Source: Companilactobacillus versmoldensis DSM 14857 = KCTC 3814
Lineage (GTDB): Bacteria > Bacillota > Bacilli > Lactobacillales > Lactobacillaceae
Reading direction: 5' to 3'
NCBI RefSeq assembly: GCF_001434295.1
Contig: NZ_AZFA01000001.1
Location: 1-64,000, forward strand
DNA length: 64,000 nt
The stretch's first letter is position 1; each line of letters opens with the position of its first letter. The notes under the pieces were generated by a model that was not told where the DNA came from, ran no database searches, and worked only from the letters and a program-made list of their open reading frames with translations. This document shows positions 36,762-46,149 of this stretch, one piece after another. The position numbers were made by a program, and so were the translations under genes.

Positions 36762-37360
36762 CAGATTTTAATTATGACAAGATAGCACCCGGATTTGACC
36801 GTGATGCAGTTTTGAATCGCATGAAAAGTCAAATGAGCGATTTTCGCTTCTCTCATTGCGTTCGGGTGGAAAAAGAGGCCCGTGGTCTCGCTGCAGAAAA
36901 TGGGATCAATGTTGACAAAGCAGGTTTAGCAGGTCTATTACACGATTATGCTAAAGAAAGACCAGATTCAGAATTCACTGAGATCATCAAAGCCAAAAAT
37001 CTTGATCCTGAGTTATTGAATTATGGTAATGCTATTTGGCATGGTATCGTGGGTGCTGAAATTATTAAAGATGAACTAAATGTTTATGATGAAGATGTTC
37101 TCAATGCCGTACGTCGTCACACTGTTGGTGCAACGACGATGACTGGTGTAGATAAATGTACTTTTATTGCTGATTTTATTGAACCCGCCCGTGATTTTCC
37201 AGGTATTGACGAAGCAAGAACCTATGCTGAAAAATCACTTGATGCTGGAGTGGCTTTCGAATTAAAACATTCGATTGCTCACTTGATCGACAAGAATCGG
37301 CCAATCTACCCAGACACATTTATAAGTTACAATTATTGGATCAATAAGGGAGAATTATAA
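36758..37360 (+). CDS. yqeK: YqeK HD-domain hydrolase (symmetrical Ap4A hydrolase)
   Basis: A 200-residue HD-domain phosphohydrolase. Members split diadenosine tetraphosphate into two ADP. The metal ligands are in FSHCVRV, LLHDYAK and the IWHGIVG and RRHTVG His residues. It overlaps nadD and is followed one base later by rsfS. Confidence 0.94.
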   Translation: MTDFNYDKIAPGFDRDAVLNRMKSQMSDFRFSHCVRVEKEARGLAAENGINVDKAGLAGLLHDYAKERPDSEFTEIIKAKNLDPELLNYGNAIWHGIVGAEIIKDELNVYDEDVLNAVRRHTVGATTMTGVDKCTFIADFIEPARDFPGIDEARTYAEKSLDAGVAFELKHSIAHLIDKNRPIYPDTFISYNYWINKGEL

Positions 37361-37361
37361 T

Positions 37362-37727
37362 TTGAATTCAAAAGAAATGATGGAAATTGCTGTTAAAGCA
37401 GCAGATAGTAAACATGCAAATGATATTGAAGTCTTAGATATTAGTAAAGTAAGCATCATGACTGATTACTTTGTCATTATGGATGCTAGTTCACAACGTC
37501 AAGTCGATGCTATTGTTCAAGCAGTTTTAGACAAGGCTGGCGAAAACGACATTGATGTTGGACATGTCGAAGGAAAAAGAGATTCTGAATGGATCTTGAT
37601 CGATATGCACGACATCGTTGTTCATGTATTTACTAGTGAAAAACGTAGTTTTTATAATTTAGAAAAATTGTGGGCTGATGCACCACAAGTAGATATTTCA
37701 GATTTGGTAACAGTCAATGATCTATAA
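37362..37727 (+). CDS. rsfS: Ribosomal silencing factor RsfS
   Basis: A 121-residue protein that binds L14 and blocks subunit joining under starvation. The family core is present: VSIMTDYFVIM, SSQRQVDAI and EGKRDSEWILIDM. TTG start at 37362, with AAGGGAGA upstream. Its end overlaps the yqeM start by 11 bases. Confidence 0.95.
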   Translation: MNSKEMMEIAVKAADSKHANDIEVLDISKVSIMTDYFVIMDASSQRQVDAIVQAVLDKAGENDIDVGHVEGKRDSEWILIDMHDIVVHVFTSEKRSFYNLEKLWADAPQVDISDLVTVNDL

Positions 37728-38448
37728 TTCGTTTGCTCGAGTATACAGCGAGTTGATGGATGACAGTCTCTATCAAAGATGGGCAGATTACGTAAAAAAT
37801 CACACACCATACTCGGCAAAATCATTGTTGGATGTAGCATGTGGGACAGGTGATCTGACCATTTTGTTAGCTGATGATTTTGATGTCACTGGAACAGATC
37901 TTTCTGAAGAGATGTTAAATATTGCCACTGAAAAAGCTGCTGACGCCAAGGTGAAAATCCCTTTTGAACAAGCAAATATGATGGATCTATATACCTTTGA
38001 TAACTTTGACGTTATCACTTGTTTCGATGATTCGATTTGTTATTTAGGCGACGAGGATGAATTATATATTGCAGCTAAACAGGCATATGATCACTTAAAT
38101 CCAGGTGGAAAATATCTCTTTGACGCCCATTCATTATTCCAGATGGATCACGTTTTCCCAGGATATATGTTCAATCATAAGGCTGAAGATTCTGCCTTTA
38201 TGTGGAGTAGTTATCCAGGAGAATACGAACATAGTATTGAACATGAGCTGACATTTTTTAATTATGACGATGTCATCGATGGCTATCTGGTCAATACTGA
38301 GATTCATCACGAGCGGACTTATCCAATCGAGACTTTCAAGCAGATCTTGAAAGATGTTGGTTTTAAGAATACTCAAGTTTCTGCTGATTTTGGTGAAAAG
38401 CCAGTATCTGATAAGGTTACTAGATGGTTTTTTGATTCAGAAAAGTAG
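37717..38448 (+). CDS. yqeM: Class I SAM-dependent methyltransferase (YqeM)
   Basis: A 243-residue methyltransferase of unknown substrate, always near rsfS. The SAM loop LLDVACGTGDLT is at about 37-48, with GTDLSEEML next and DVITCFDDSICY as motif II. The ATG lies inside the rsfS 3' end. tmcAL follows 8 bases later. Confidence 0.92.
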   Translation: MIYNSFARVYSELMDDSLYQRWADYVKNHTPYSAKSLLDVACGTGDLTILLADDFDVTGTDLSEEMLNIATEKAADAKVKIPFEQANMMDLYTFDNFDVITCFDDSICYLGDEDELYIAAKQAYDHLNPGGKYLFDAHSLFQMDHVFPGYMFNHKAEDSAFMWSSYPGEYEHSIEHELTFFNYDDVIDGYLVNTEIHHERTYPIETFKQILKDVGFKNTQVSADFGEKPVSDKVTRWFFDSEK

Positions 38449-38456
38449 GAGATAGT

Positions 38457-39566
38457 ATGGCAAAAATTTACGGCTTTGTGGCCGAGTTTAACCCATTTCA
38501 TAATGGCCATAAGCAATTTATTGACCAAATAAGAAAAAAATATCATCCAGATGTACTGATTGCAGTCATGTCAGGCAATTTTGTACAGCGGGGTGATTTT
38601 GCTGTTTTAAACAAGCATTTGCGGGCACAGACTGCTGTGGAGAATGGCGTCGACCTCGTGGTCGAATTACCATTTGTGCAGACGGTACAACCAGCTAATA
38701 TATTTGCCGAGAGTGCTATTCAAATACTACGACAAATCGGCATAACTGACCTGGTATTTGGAACTGAGGCGGAAATGGATTTTCCCCAATTGGCTCGACG
38801 GGTCATCATTGAACAGATGGAATTTAAACAGGACTTCACGCATAGTTATGCCGAAAACCTGCACCAACAATTGCTACAAATTGGCGTTGATACGGCTAAT
38901 AAGCCGAATCAATTGCTGGGGCTGAATTACACGACGGCGATTGAGAAAAAAGGTTATCCGATTAAAGTTCATTCACTGTTGCGCACACAAGATGGCTTTA
39001 GTGCAACCAAGATTCGTCAGTCGCTTGGTTCTCAAGATTGGTCAAATATAGTTGATATGGTGCCTCAAGGGACCTATGATTTATTGCGGTCTCAAAAAAT
39101 TATTACTTGGAACGATTTTTATCCATTTTTAAGGTATAAAATTTTGACGAACACTACTAATGAATTACAATTAATGTATCAAATGGTGGAGGGGTTGAAT
39201 TTCAAACTAAAAAAAGAGATTAGTCGAACCGATGATTTTGAAAAACTATTGTTTTCTGTCAAATCGAAGAGATATACTTTGGCGCGGATCCGTCGCTTGC
39301 TGATGTATGTTTTGATCAATGTTGACAATAAGGAGATGATATCGGCGCTCACTCAAACTTATTTGCGTATCTTAGGATTTAGCGATACTGGTCAGCAGTA
39401 TTTGCATCAACAAAAGAAAAATTTTAATATACCTTTGATCACTAAGGTCGGACAATCTGAGCATAATTTGATGAACTTAGAATTAAGAGCCGACAGTGTC
39501 TATCAATTAGTCAATCATGAAGAACAAAATTTTGGAGTCATTCCTTACATTAAGGGGGAAAACTAA
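38457..39566 (+). CDS. tmcAL: tRNA(Met) cytidine acetate ligase TmcAL
   Basis: Makes N4-acetylcytidine at the wobble base of elongator tRNA-Met from acetate and ATP; 369 residues (formerly YlbM). The nucleotidyltransferase motif AEFNPFHNGH is at about 8-17, VMSGNFVQRGDFA follows, and FSATKIRQSL is the second motif. Start behind TAGGAGAT. It overlaps the DUF177 gene by one base, as ylbM and ylbN are paired in Bacillus. Confidence 0.94.
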   Translation: MAKIYGFVAEFNPFHNGHKQFIDQIRKKYHPDVLIAVMSGNFVQRGDFAVLNKHLRAQTAVENGVDLVVELPFVQTVQPANIFAESAIQILRQIGITDLVFGTEAEMDFPQLARRVIIEQMEFKQDFTHSYAENLHQQLLQIGVDTANKPNQLLGLNYTTAIEKKGYPIKVHSLLRTQDGFSATKIRQSLGSQDWSNIVDMVPQGTYDLLRSQKIITWNDFYPFLRYKILTNTTNELQLMYQMVEGLNFKLKKEISRTDDFEKLLFSVKSKRYTLARIRRLLMYVLINVDNKEMISALTQTYLRILGFSDTGQQYLHQQKKNFNIPLITKVGQSEHNLMNLELRADSVYQLVNHEEQNFGVIPYIKGEN

Positions 39567-40105
39567 TGCTAAACTGGGATGTTCAAGAAGTACGCAAGTA
39601 CAAAGACAAACCCTTTGATTTTGAAGAAAAATTGAATTTGAAAGACGATTTACAAGATCGTGATTCAGAAGTACTCGACATTGAACCTGTGGAGGTTTCC
39701 GGTAGTTTGTTTAACGACCGTGGTCTAGTTATTTCTGATGTTAAGATCAAGACACGGATCACTGTTCCTTCTACACGTAGTTTGGAACCAGTTGAACTTG
39801 CCTTAAAATTCCGGATCAATGAAGCATACAATATCGATGCTATTGATACTGAAGATATTGACGATTATTCAATCATTATTCCAATTAATGATGATAATCC
39901 AACAATCAATATTTATGAGTCGATCGTGGACAATATTTTGTTAAATATTCCTACGCAAGTCTTAACAACTAAAGAACAAAATGAAGATATCATGCCATCT
40001 GGTAAAGATTGGACAGTTATCTCCGAAGATGAGTTTAAGAGACAAAAAGAAGAGGAGCATGTTAACCCCGAATTCGCTAAATTGAAGAATTTATTCAAAG
40101 AATAG
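39566..40105 (+). CDS. YceD/YlbN-family protein (DUF177)
   Basis: A 179-residue acidic protein of the YceD/DUF177 family, linked in many bacteria to 23S rRNA metabolism. No catalytic motif is visible. In most Firmicutes it is directly followed by rpmF (L32), but no L32 frame follows here. The next gene is gnd, preceded only by a weak AATAAT/ATTATT hairpin. Confidence 0.86.
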   Translation: MLNWDVQEVRKYKDKPFDFEEKLNLKDDLQDRDSEVLDIEPVEVSGSLFNDRGLVISDVKIKTRITVPSTRSLEPVELALKFRINEAYNIDAIDTEDIDDYSIIIPINDDNPTINIYESIVDNILLNIPTQVLTTKEQNEDIMPSGKDWTVISEDEFKRQKEEEHVNPEFAKLKNLFKE

Positions 40106-40179
40106 GGTCAATAATGCGCCTCTTTTATTATTTTTTGTTAATATAGATATGAAATAACTTATTAATTGGAGGTATTTGT

Positions 40180-41601
40180 ATGAGCAAACCACAAATCGGT
40201 GTCATTGGAATGGCCGTAATGGGAAAGAATTTGGCTTTAAATATTGAAAGCCGCGGTTATGAAGTTGCTATTTATAATAGAACTGGTTCTAAGACAGAAA
40301 ATGTTGTTAAAGAACACGCCGATAAAAAATTGGTTCCAAGTTACACAATCGAGGATTTCGTTGATTCACTAGAAAAACCACGTCGTATCATGATGATGGT
40401 TAAAGCTGGTGCTGGTACAGATGCTGTTATTGATCAATTATTACCTTTGTTGGACAAAGGCGATGTTTTGATTGACGGTGGAAATACTTTCTTTGAGGAC
40501 ACGATTGAAAGAAATAGACGTTTGGATAAATCAGGTATCAACTTTATTGGAATGGGTGTATCTGGTGGTGAACTAGGTGCTTTACAAGGTCCATCATTAA
40601 TGCCAGGTGGACAAAAGGAAGCTTATGATTTAGTAGCTCCTATCTTAGAACAAATTTCAGCTAAAGCTGACGAAGATGGCAAACCATGTGTTACTTATAT
40701 TGGACCAAACGGTGCTGGTCATTATGTCAAGATGGTTCACAACGGTATCGAATATGGTGACATGGAATTAATTTCAGAAAGTTTTAATTTACTTTCACAC
40801 TTGTATAATAATGATTTAAACAAGGTTGCTGAGACTTTTAAGGATTGGAACAAGGGTGAATTATCAAGTTACTTGATCGACATTACAGCAAGCATCTTAA
40901 CAAGAAAAGATGACCAAGGCAGTGACGATTATATCGTTAATAAGATCTTGGATAAGGCTGGTAATAAAGGAACAGGTAAGTGGAGCTCACAAAGTGCTCT
41001 TGAATTAGGTGTTCCTCAATCATTGATTACATCTGCTGTCTATTCACGTTATATTTCTGCTTATAAAGATGAACGTGTTAAAGCAAGTAAGTCCTTAGTT
41101 GGTCCTAAGAATGTTCCTGATGTAAATCTCGATGAATTTGTTGAAAAGATCCGTAAGGCACTCTACTTTAGTAAAATCATGAGTTACGCTCAAGGCTTTG
41201 CTCAAATGAAAGCTGCTGGAGAACATTACGATTGGAAGCTCGATTTTGGTAAGATTGCTCAAATCTGGCGTGCCGGTTGTATCATCCGTGCTCAATTCTT
41301 ACAAAAGATCACTGACGCTTATGATAAAGATCCTAAGTTAGACAACTTATTACTCGATGATTACTTCGAAAATATCGTTGAAGAATACCAAGAAGCTGTT
41401 CGTGACGTTGTTAGTTATGCTGTTAAAGTTGGAATCCCTGTTTCAGGATTCATGTCAGCTGTTTCATACTATGATCAATATCGTTCAGAAGTATTACCAG
41501 CTAACTTGATTCAAGCTCAAAGAGATTACTTTGGTGCTCATACATACGAAAGAAATGATAAACCTGGTATTTTCCATTATACTTGGTATGAAGAACAATA
41601 A
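40180..41601 (+). CDS. gnd: 6-phosphogluconate dehydrogenase (decarboxylating)
   Basis: Oxidises 6-phosphogluconate to ribulose 5-phosphate and CO2 with NADP; 473 residues, pentose-phosphate or phosphoketolase routes. The Rossmann motif [12 protein letters not shown] begins near residue 10. [18 protein letters not shown] and the [12 protein letters not shown] signature hold the catalytic Lys. RBS TTGGAGG. It is monocistronic, with a terminator at 41633-41670. Confidence 0.98.
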   Translation: MSKPQIGVIGMAVMGKNLALNIESRGYEVAIYNRTGSKTENVVKEHADKKLVPSYTIEDFVDSLEKPRRIMMMVKAGAGTDAVIDQLLPLLDKGDVLIDGGNTFFEDTIERNRRLDKSGINFIGMGVSGGELGALQGPSLMPGGQKEAYDLVAPILEQISAKADEDGKPCVTYIGPNGAGHYVKMVHNGIEYGDMELISESFNLLSHLYNNDLNKVAETFKDWNKGELSSYLIDITASILTRKDDQGSDDYIVNKILDKAGNKGTGKWSSQSALELGVPQSLITSAVYSRYISAYKDERVKASKSLVGPKNVPDVNLDEFVEKIRKALYFSKIMSYAQGFAQMKAAGEHYDWKLDFGKIAQIWRAGCIIRAQFLQKITDAYDKDPKLDNLLLDDYFENIVEEYQEAVRDVVSYAVKVGIPVSGFMSAVSYYDQYRSEVLPANLIQAQRDYFGAHTYERNDKPGIFHYTWYEEQ

Positions 41602-41632
41602 TTTAGAATTTTGATCAATAAAGTTTAACGTA

Positions 41633-41670
41633 AAAGGACAAACTTTCTTTTGGAAAATTTGTCCTTTTTT
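41633..41670 (+). terminator. Terminator after gnd
   Basis: AAAGGACAAACTTTC pairs with GAAAATTTGTCCTTT (small mismatches) and runs into T's. The rest of the gap to 41875 is AT-rich and without a gene. Confidence 0.85.
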
Positions 41671-41781
41671 ATGTGGTTTAATGTTTTTGCTATAAAAAAA
41701 GAATAATTTTTAATATTTTGAATAAAATTCGGATTGAATATTAAAAAAAACTCACTTTGGCTATTTTTAATAAATCGAATA

Positions 41782-41790
41782 TGTTAAAAT
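41782..41790 (+). promoter_or_regulatory. Extended -10 promoter of the two-component operon
   Basis: TGTTAAAAT at 41782-41790 is an extended -10 element, followed by an 85-base leader to the response-regulator start. The surrounding 41671-41875 is very AT-rich. Confidence 0.4.
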
Positions 41791-41875
41791 CTTTATTGCA
41801 TTGCCTTGCAAAAGGTGAGAAAACGATTAATAATTAATAATAATTAAATTTTATTTAATATACGGGAGATAAAGC

Positions 41876-42562
41876 ATGGCTAAGATACTAGTTATTGAAG
41901 ATGAAGAGAACATGGCTAAATTTGTTCAACTTGAACTTCAACATGAGAATTATGAAGTTAAAGTTGCAACAGATGGTCGTACTGGCCTTGATACTGCCCT
42001 TAATGAAGACTGGGATTTGATCTTACTAGATTTGATGTTGCCAGAGTTGAATGGTATTGAAGTTTGCCGTCGAGTTAGACAAGAAAAGAATACGCCAATC
42101 ATTATGATGACAGCACGTGATTCGATCATTGATCGAGTTTCAGGCTTAGATCACGGAGCCGACGATTACATCGTTAAGCCTTTCGCAATCGAAGAATTAT
42201 TGGCACGTATTCGGGCATTATTAAGAAGAATCGATTTGGACATTGACGTTACTCGTAACAATGATCAAGTTTTGAAGTACAAAAACTTAGTGATCGATAA
42301 GACAACTCAAACTTTAAAACGAAATGGTGAAGTTATCGACTTGACTAGAAGAGAATATGATTTATTGAGTGCCCTCATGGAAAACGTTGGCACTGTTTTA
42401 GGTCGTGATGAATTACTCGAACGTGTTTGGGGAACTGGTTCTAGTACTGAAACTAATGTTGTTGATGTTTACATTAAATATCTTCGTAACAAAATTGACC
42501 GCGGTGGTGCACCAAGTTATATTTCAACTGTTCGTGGTAAGGGTTATGTGATGAGACGATGA
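41876..42562 (+). CDS. OmpR/PhoB-type response regulator
   Basis: A 228-residue DNA-binding response regulator. The receiver domain has Asp8-Asp9-type acidic residues (EDEE), phosphoacceptor Asp52 in LLDLMLP and Lys in VKPF. The C-terminal winged helix ends in YISTVRGKGYVMRR. It overlaps the kinase gene (ATGA). It is closest in feel to ArlR/CsrR regulators of lactobacilli, but the regulon cannot be read here. Confidence 0.93.
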   Translation: MAKILVIEDEENMAKFVQLELQHENYEVKVATDGRTGLDTALNEDWDLILLDLMLPELNGIEVCRRVRQEKNTPIIMMTARDSIIDRVSGLDHGADDYIVKPFAIEELLARIRALLRRIDLDIDVTRNNDQVLKYKNLVIDKTTQTLKRNGEVIDLTRREYDLLSALMENVGTVLGRDELLERVWGTGSSTETNVVDVYIKYLRNKIDRGGAPSYISTVRGKGYVMRR

Positions 42563-43635
42563 GAATCTCAATCAGATTTAAATGGACTTTTTTGATCTCA
42601 TTAGTAATACTAGCAGCATATTTGATAGTTGCTTTTATCGCTTTTAATACAGTTGACAGTGTTGCTAGTGCTGAAGTAGTTCATGATTTTGTCTTAAAAT
42701 TGATTTGGGTTGGTATCTTTGTCCTATTTTTCGGTATCTTGATCAGTTTCTTTGCCGTGTCATTGTTTTCGAAAAACATCAAAACTGTTAATACAACGAT
42801 TGATGATTTGAATAAGAAACCTGATTCTGATTCAAGAATCAAGATTAGAAAACGTAATGATGAGATTTACGATTTGACGATCAACATCAATAAAATGCTT
42901 GATCGCATGCAAGCCTATACAAATCAACAAAAAGAATTTGTTGAAGATGTTTCCCATGAATTACGTACGCCAGTGGCAGTTTTAGAAGGTCACTTGAGTA
43001 TGTTGCAACGTTGGGGTAAAGATGATCCTGAAGTTTTGAATGATTCAATCAATTCATCACTTCAGGAATTAAAACGTATGCAATCGTTGATCCAAGAAAT
43101 GCTTGCTTTGACACGGGTAGAACAGATTGACAGTGAATATTTGGATCAAACGACCGAGGTCAAGCCATTGTTTACTCAAGTTTATAATGACTTTAAAATG
43201 TTGCATCCTGATTTCGTAGTAAATTTTGATGATGATATTCAAACTGGTAGCAAAGTTAAGATTTACCGTGATCATCTCGAGCAGGTTTTGATAATCTTGC
43301 TCGACAATGCTTTTAAGTATTCTGGTGATCGTAAAGAAATTAATCTTTCTGCTTCAACTAACTCTGCTTTATTGGAAGTGGTTGTACAGGATTATGGTGT
43401 AGGAATCGCCAAAAAGGACGTCCAGCGTGTTTTCAATCGTTTCTACAGAGTTGACAAAGCTCGTTCAAGAAAACGTGGAGGTAACGGCTTAGGCCTTGCT
43501 ATCGCTAAACGTCTGATTGAGATCTACAAAGGGACCATTACTGTAGAAAGCGTGCTTGGTTCAGGGACTGTCTTCCGGATAGAACTGCCAATTTATGTGG
43601 AGCCAGAATCTGAAACTGAAACTGACAAAAAATAA
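42559..43635 (+). CDS. Sensor histidine kinase with almost no extracellular domain
   Basis: Partner of the upstream regulator, 358 residues. Two membrane helices (about 9-29 and 48-70) are joined by only about 17 residues outside. A HAMP region follows. The HisKA motif VSHELRTP has phospho-His133. The HATPase boxes are DNAFKYS, GVGIAKKD and GNGLGLAIAK. ArlS-type kinases are usually longer with a real outer domain, so signal input is probably in the membrane or through another protein. Confidence 0.93.
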   Translation: MRISIRFKWTFLISLVILAAYLIVAFIAFNTVDSVASAEVVHDFVLKLIWVGIFVLFFGILISFFAVSLFSKNIKTVNTTIDDLNKKPDSDSRIKIRKRNDEIYDLTININKMLDRMQAYTNQQKEFVEDVSHELRTPVAVLEGHLSMLQRWGKDDPEVLNDSINSSLQELKRMQSLIQEMLALTRVEQIDSEYLDQTTEVKPLFTQVYNDFKMLHPDFVVNFDDDIQTGSKVKIYRDHLEQVLIILLDNAFKYSGDRKEINLSASTNSALLEVVVQDYGVGIAKKDVQRVFNRFYRVDKARSRKRGGNGLGLAIAKRLIEIYKGTITVESVLGSGTVFRIELPIYVEPESETETDKK

Positions 43636-43660
43636 AATTTAATTCTAAAGTGATATAACA

Positions 43661-43707
43661 AAAACGAAAAGGACACTGATAAAATATTTTATCAGTGTCC
43701 TTTTTTA
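43661..43707. terminator. Bidirectional terminator between kinase and yidC
   Basis: A perfect 19-bp stem, 43667-43685 against 43686-43704, with A-run and T-run on its two sides. It lies between convergent genes. Confidence 0.95.
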
Positions 43708-43722
43708 TTTGAATCAATTAAA

Positions 43723-44724
43723 TTATTTATCGTCATCTGTATGTTGATGTTGTTGACGACCTTGATTCATCTCACGAATGCTCTTGTGTAAATCACTGCG
43801 AGATTCGTTATCAGAATTGTCATCTGATGATGAATTATTATTAGAGCTGCCTGAATTAGCCATCAATTTTGCAATTGACTTTTCGGTTACAACCACCTTA
43901 ACTGGATGCTCAGCTAAATTAGCGTCAGCTTGTTTCTTGATCCGTGGCATGATCACGTAGTTAGTGATCAATTGTTGAATCAAAATAACTACACCACCGA
44001 CTAGGAAGTAAAGTGCTAGGGCAGCTGATGAGACCATTGAAATGAAGAAAGTGATCAAGGGGTTCATCAGAAGCATTGTTTGCATTTGCTTTCTTTGTTC
44101 TTGTGGAACAATCTGTAGTGAAAGCCATGATTGAATGATGTAGAAGACTGTCGCTACAAGAGCAATGATCAAACTAGGTTTTCCAAGAGGGATCGTCATG
44201 AATGTTGCGACACCAATTTCTTTGGAATATTGCACGGCTTGGTAAATGGCAATCAAGATTGGCATTTGGAGTAATAGAGGCAAACAGCCAATACCACCAG
44301 TTAAACTGATATTGTTTTGTTTGTATACTTCCATCATTAGTTGACTGATTTTTTGCTGTGTTTCAGGATCTTTAGCTTCCTTTTGCTTAGCTTGGATCAG
44401 CTTTAATTGCGGTTGAACAGCACGCATCTTTTCCTGTTGAGCAGTTGATTTGTACTGTTGATTCAGTGACAACGGTAAAAGCAACAATCTTACGACAAAG
44501 GAAATAATCACAATACCCCAGGCATACGCATCACGACCACCAACGAATTCAGCAGTCGATAGGATCAAGTTTTGGAATGGTGTTCCTAACCACTTGTAAA
44601 TGAATCCATAGGGGCCGCCAGTAGGAGCATGTTGGACACCACTCTGGGCACAACCTGAAAGGACGACCGCAAATATCACGATCAGTGATAAAACGGAGGC
44701 GTATTTCAAAATTTTCTTATTCAA
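43723..44724 (-). CDS. yidC: YidC/OxaA membrane protein insertase
   Basis: Inserts membrane proteins, with or without SecYEG; 333 residues. The lipoprotein signal ends in LSGC, giving lipidated Cys25. Five hydrophobic segments follow, with a conserved Arg in the core (SFVVRLLLLP). The C-terminal tail is charged and Gln/His-rich, which suits ribosome contact. It lies downstream of acylphosphatase on the same strand. Lactobacilli usually carry a second copy elsewhere. Confidence 0.95.
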   Translation of the reverse strand: MNKKILKYASVLSLIVIFAVVLSGCAQSGVQHAPTGGPYGFIYKWLGTPFQNLILSTAEFVGGRDAYAWGIVIISFVVRLLLLPLSLNQQYKSTAQQEKMRAVQPQLKLIQAKQKEAKDPETQQKISQLMMEVYKQNNISLTGGIGCLPLLLQMPILIAIYQAVQYSKEIGVATFMTIPLGKPSLIIALVATVFYIIQSWLSLQIVPQEQRKQMQTMLLMNPLITFFISMVSSAALALYFLVGGVVILIQQLITNYVIMPRIKKQADANLAEHPVKVVVTEKSIAKLMANSGSSNNNSSSDDNSDNESRSDLHKSIREMNQGRQQHQHTDDDK

Positions 44725-44780
44725 TTGTAAACCACCTTTTAAAAATCATATAAACAATATACGTTAAGTTATAGGGCGTT

Positions 44781-45056
44781 TCAACCAATGACCGTAAACT
44801 TTTGGTAATTCTTTAAGTTATCTGAGAAATCATAATCAACCGTTTTTACCTTAGCAAAAGGGGAAGGTGATTGACGGATCTTTTGCAGAAATGAATACAA
44901 TTTCATTTCATCGCCTTCCGCCTCAATCTTGACCGAGCCATCCATTTCATTTTCCACAGTTCCAGTCACCTCAGAATCTGCTGCTACTTGAACAACTGAA
45001 TAACGAAAACCAACGCCTTGAACCAGACCATAAACATGTATTGATAGATGTTTCAT
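44781..45056 (-). CDS. acyP: Acylphosphatase
   Basis: Hydrolyses acyl phosphates such as carbamoyl or 1,3-bisphosphoglycerate; 91 residues. VQGVGFRY has the catalytic Arg, and GTVENEMDGSV the catalytic Asn. ATG at 45056 stands 8 bases after CGGAG; a GTG at 45065 is too close to the site. It is divergent from the rRNA methyltransferase gene. Confidence 0.95.
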   Translation of the reverse strand: MKHLSIHVYGLVQGVGFRYSVVQVAADSEVTGTVENEMDGSVKIEAEGDEMKLYSFLQKIRQSPSPFAKVKTVDYDFSDNLKNYQKFTVIG

Positions 45057-45116
45057 AAAAATCACTCCGATTATAATATGTTACTCTAATAGTATAAAAC
45101 AAGAAGGAAGAAAAGC

Positions 45117-45878
45117 ATGAAATATATTGAATCCAAGAAGAACGAAGAAATAAAGCAATTCAATAAATTAAACAAGACCAAAGAAATCAAAAAAACTGGA
45201 ACTTATCTGATTGAAGGATTTCATTTAGTTCGTGAAGCTGACCAAAATGATCAAAAAATTGTTACGATCTTAGCCACCGAAAATCATCAAGACGATCAAC
45301 TGATCAAAAAGTATTATGATCAAGCAATTATTATTTCTGATGATATTGCTGAGCAGTTGTCAGAAACTAAGACTCCTCAAGGAATTTTTGCAGTCATAGA
45401 GGTTCCTGAACGAACAGAAGTCACACAATTGACTGGTCAGTGGGTCTTCTTAGCCAACGTTCAAGATCCCGGAAATGTCGGGACGATTATTCGAACCGCT
45501 GACGCAGCTGGCTACGATGGTGTCATCACGAGTCTAGATACAGCTGATATCTATCAACCAAAAGTTCAAAGATCAATGCAGGGCAGTCAGTTCCACTTAC
45601 CGATCTATCGCATGGATCTCACTAAGGCACTCGAATTGGCGAAAAAATCTCAATTGACTGTTTATGGTTCAGAGGTGAATGCTGAAGCTGTTCCCTATAA
45701 TACTTTGGAAAAAGTAGAAAACTTTGCCTTGATCATGGGTAATGAAGCTCATGGATTAAATCAGGCCACTTTGAGTGCGACCGACAAAAATATTTACATT
45801 CCGATCAAAGGTAAAGCTGAATCATTGAATGTCGCTGTTGCAGCGGGTGTCTTAATGTACGGTTTACAATCGTTTTAG
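45117..45878 (+). CDS. TrmH/SpoU-family RNA 2'-O-methyltransferase (YsgA type)
   Basis: A 253-residue SPOUT methyltransferase for rRNA or tRNA ribose. An N-terminal substrate-binding domain (to about residue 95) precedes the knot fold. NVQDPGNVGTIIRTADA, IMGNEAHGL and IPIKGKAESLNVAVA are the three SpoU motifs. In Bacillus ysgA also stands before pheST. RBS AAGGAAG. The target nucleotide is not known. Confidence 0.92.
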   Translation: MKYIESKKNEEIKQFNKLNKTKEIKKTGTYLIEGFHLVREADQNDQKIVTILATENHQDDQLIKKYYDQAIIISDDIAEQLSETKTPQGIFAVIEVPERTEVTQLTGQWVFLANVQDPGNVGTIIRTADAAGYDGVITSLDTADIYQPKVQRSMQGSQFHLPIYRMDLTKALELAKKSQLTVYGSEVNAEAVPYNTLEKVENFALIMGNEAHGLNQATLSATDKNIYIPIKGKAESLNVAVAAGVLMYGLQSF

Positions 45879-45880
45879 GC

Positions 45881-45908
45881 TTGCAAAACTTTTCTGCTTT
45901 TGTATAAT
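45881..45908 (+). promoter_or_regulatory. Promoter of the pheST T-box transcript
   Basis: TTGCAA at 45881-45886 and TATAAT at 45903-45908, with 16-base spacing, directly after the methyltransferase stop. Confidence 0.7.
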
Positions 45909-45914
45909 ATGTGT

Positions 45915-46132
45915 CATATGAATAAGTAAGTCAACATTGATGAAAAATAGTAATCAGGATTATTTATGACAGGAAGGGCCACTGACTGAGAAAGGCCTAA
46001 TAGATAATTTGATGAATTCACTTTCTGAGTTGCTAAGCTAAGTTACTTTATAACTTCTTGAGTGCACACTTTTTGTGTGAACTAGGGTGGTACCGCGAGT
46101 CCTCGTCCCTTTTTTGGGAGAGGATTTTTTTT
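45915..46132 (+). promoter_or_regulatory. T-box riboswitch, phenylalanine-specific, upstream of pheST
   Basis: T-box AGGGTGGTACCGCGAG at 46084-46099. The likely specifier TTC (Phe) at 46017-46019 is followed by A. The terminator pairs TCCTCGTCCC (46100-46109) with GGGAGAGGA (46116-46124), with T's to 46132. Confidence 0.93.
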
Positions 46133-46149
46133 ATTTTAGGAGGTCGAAG

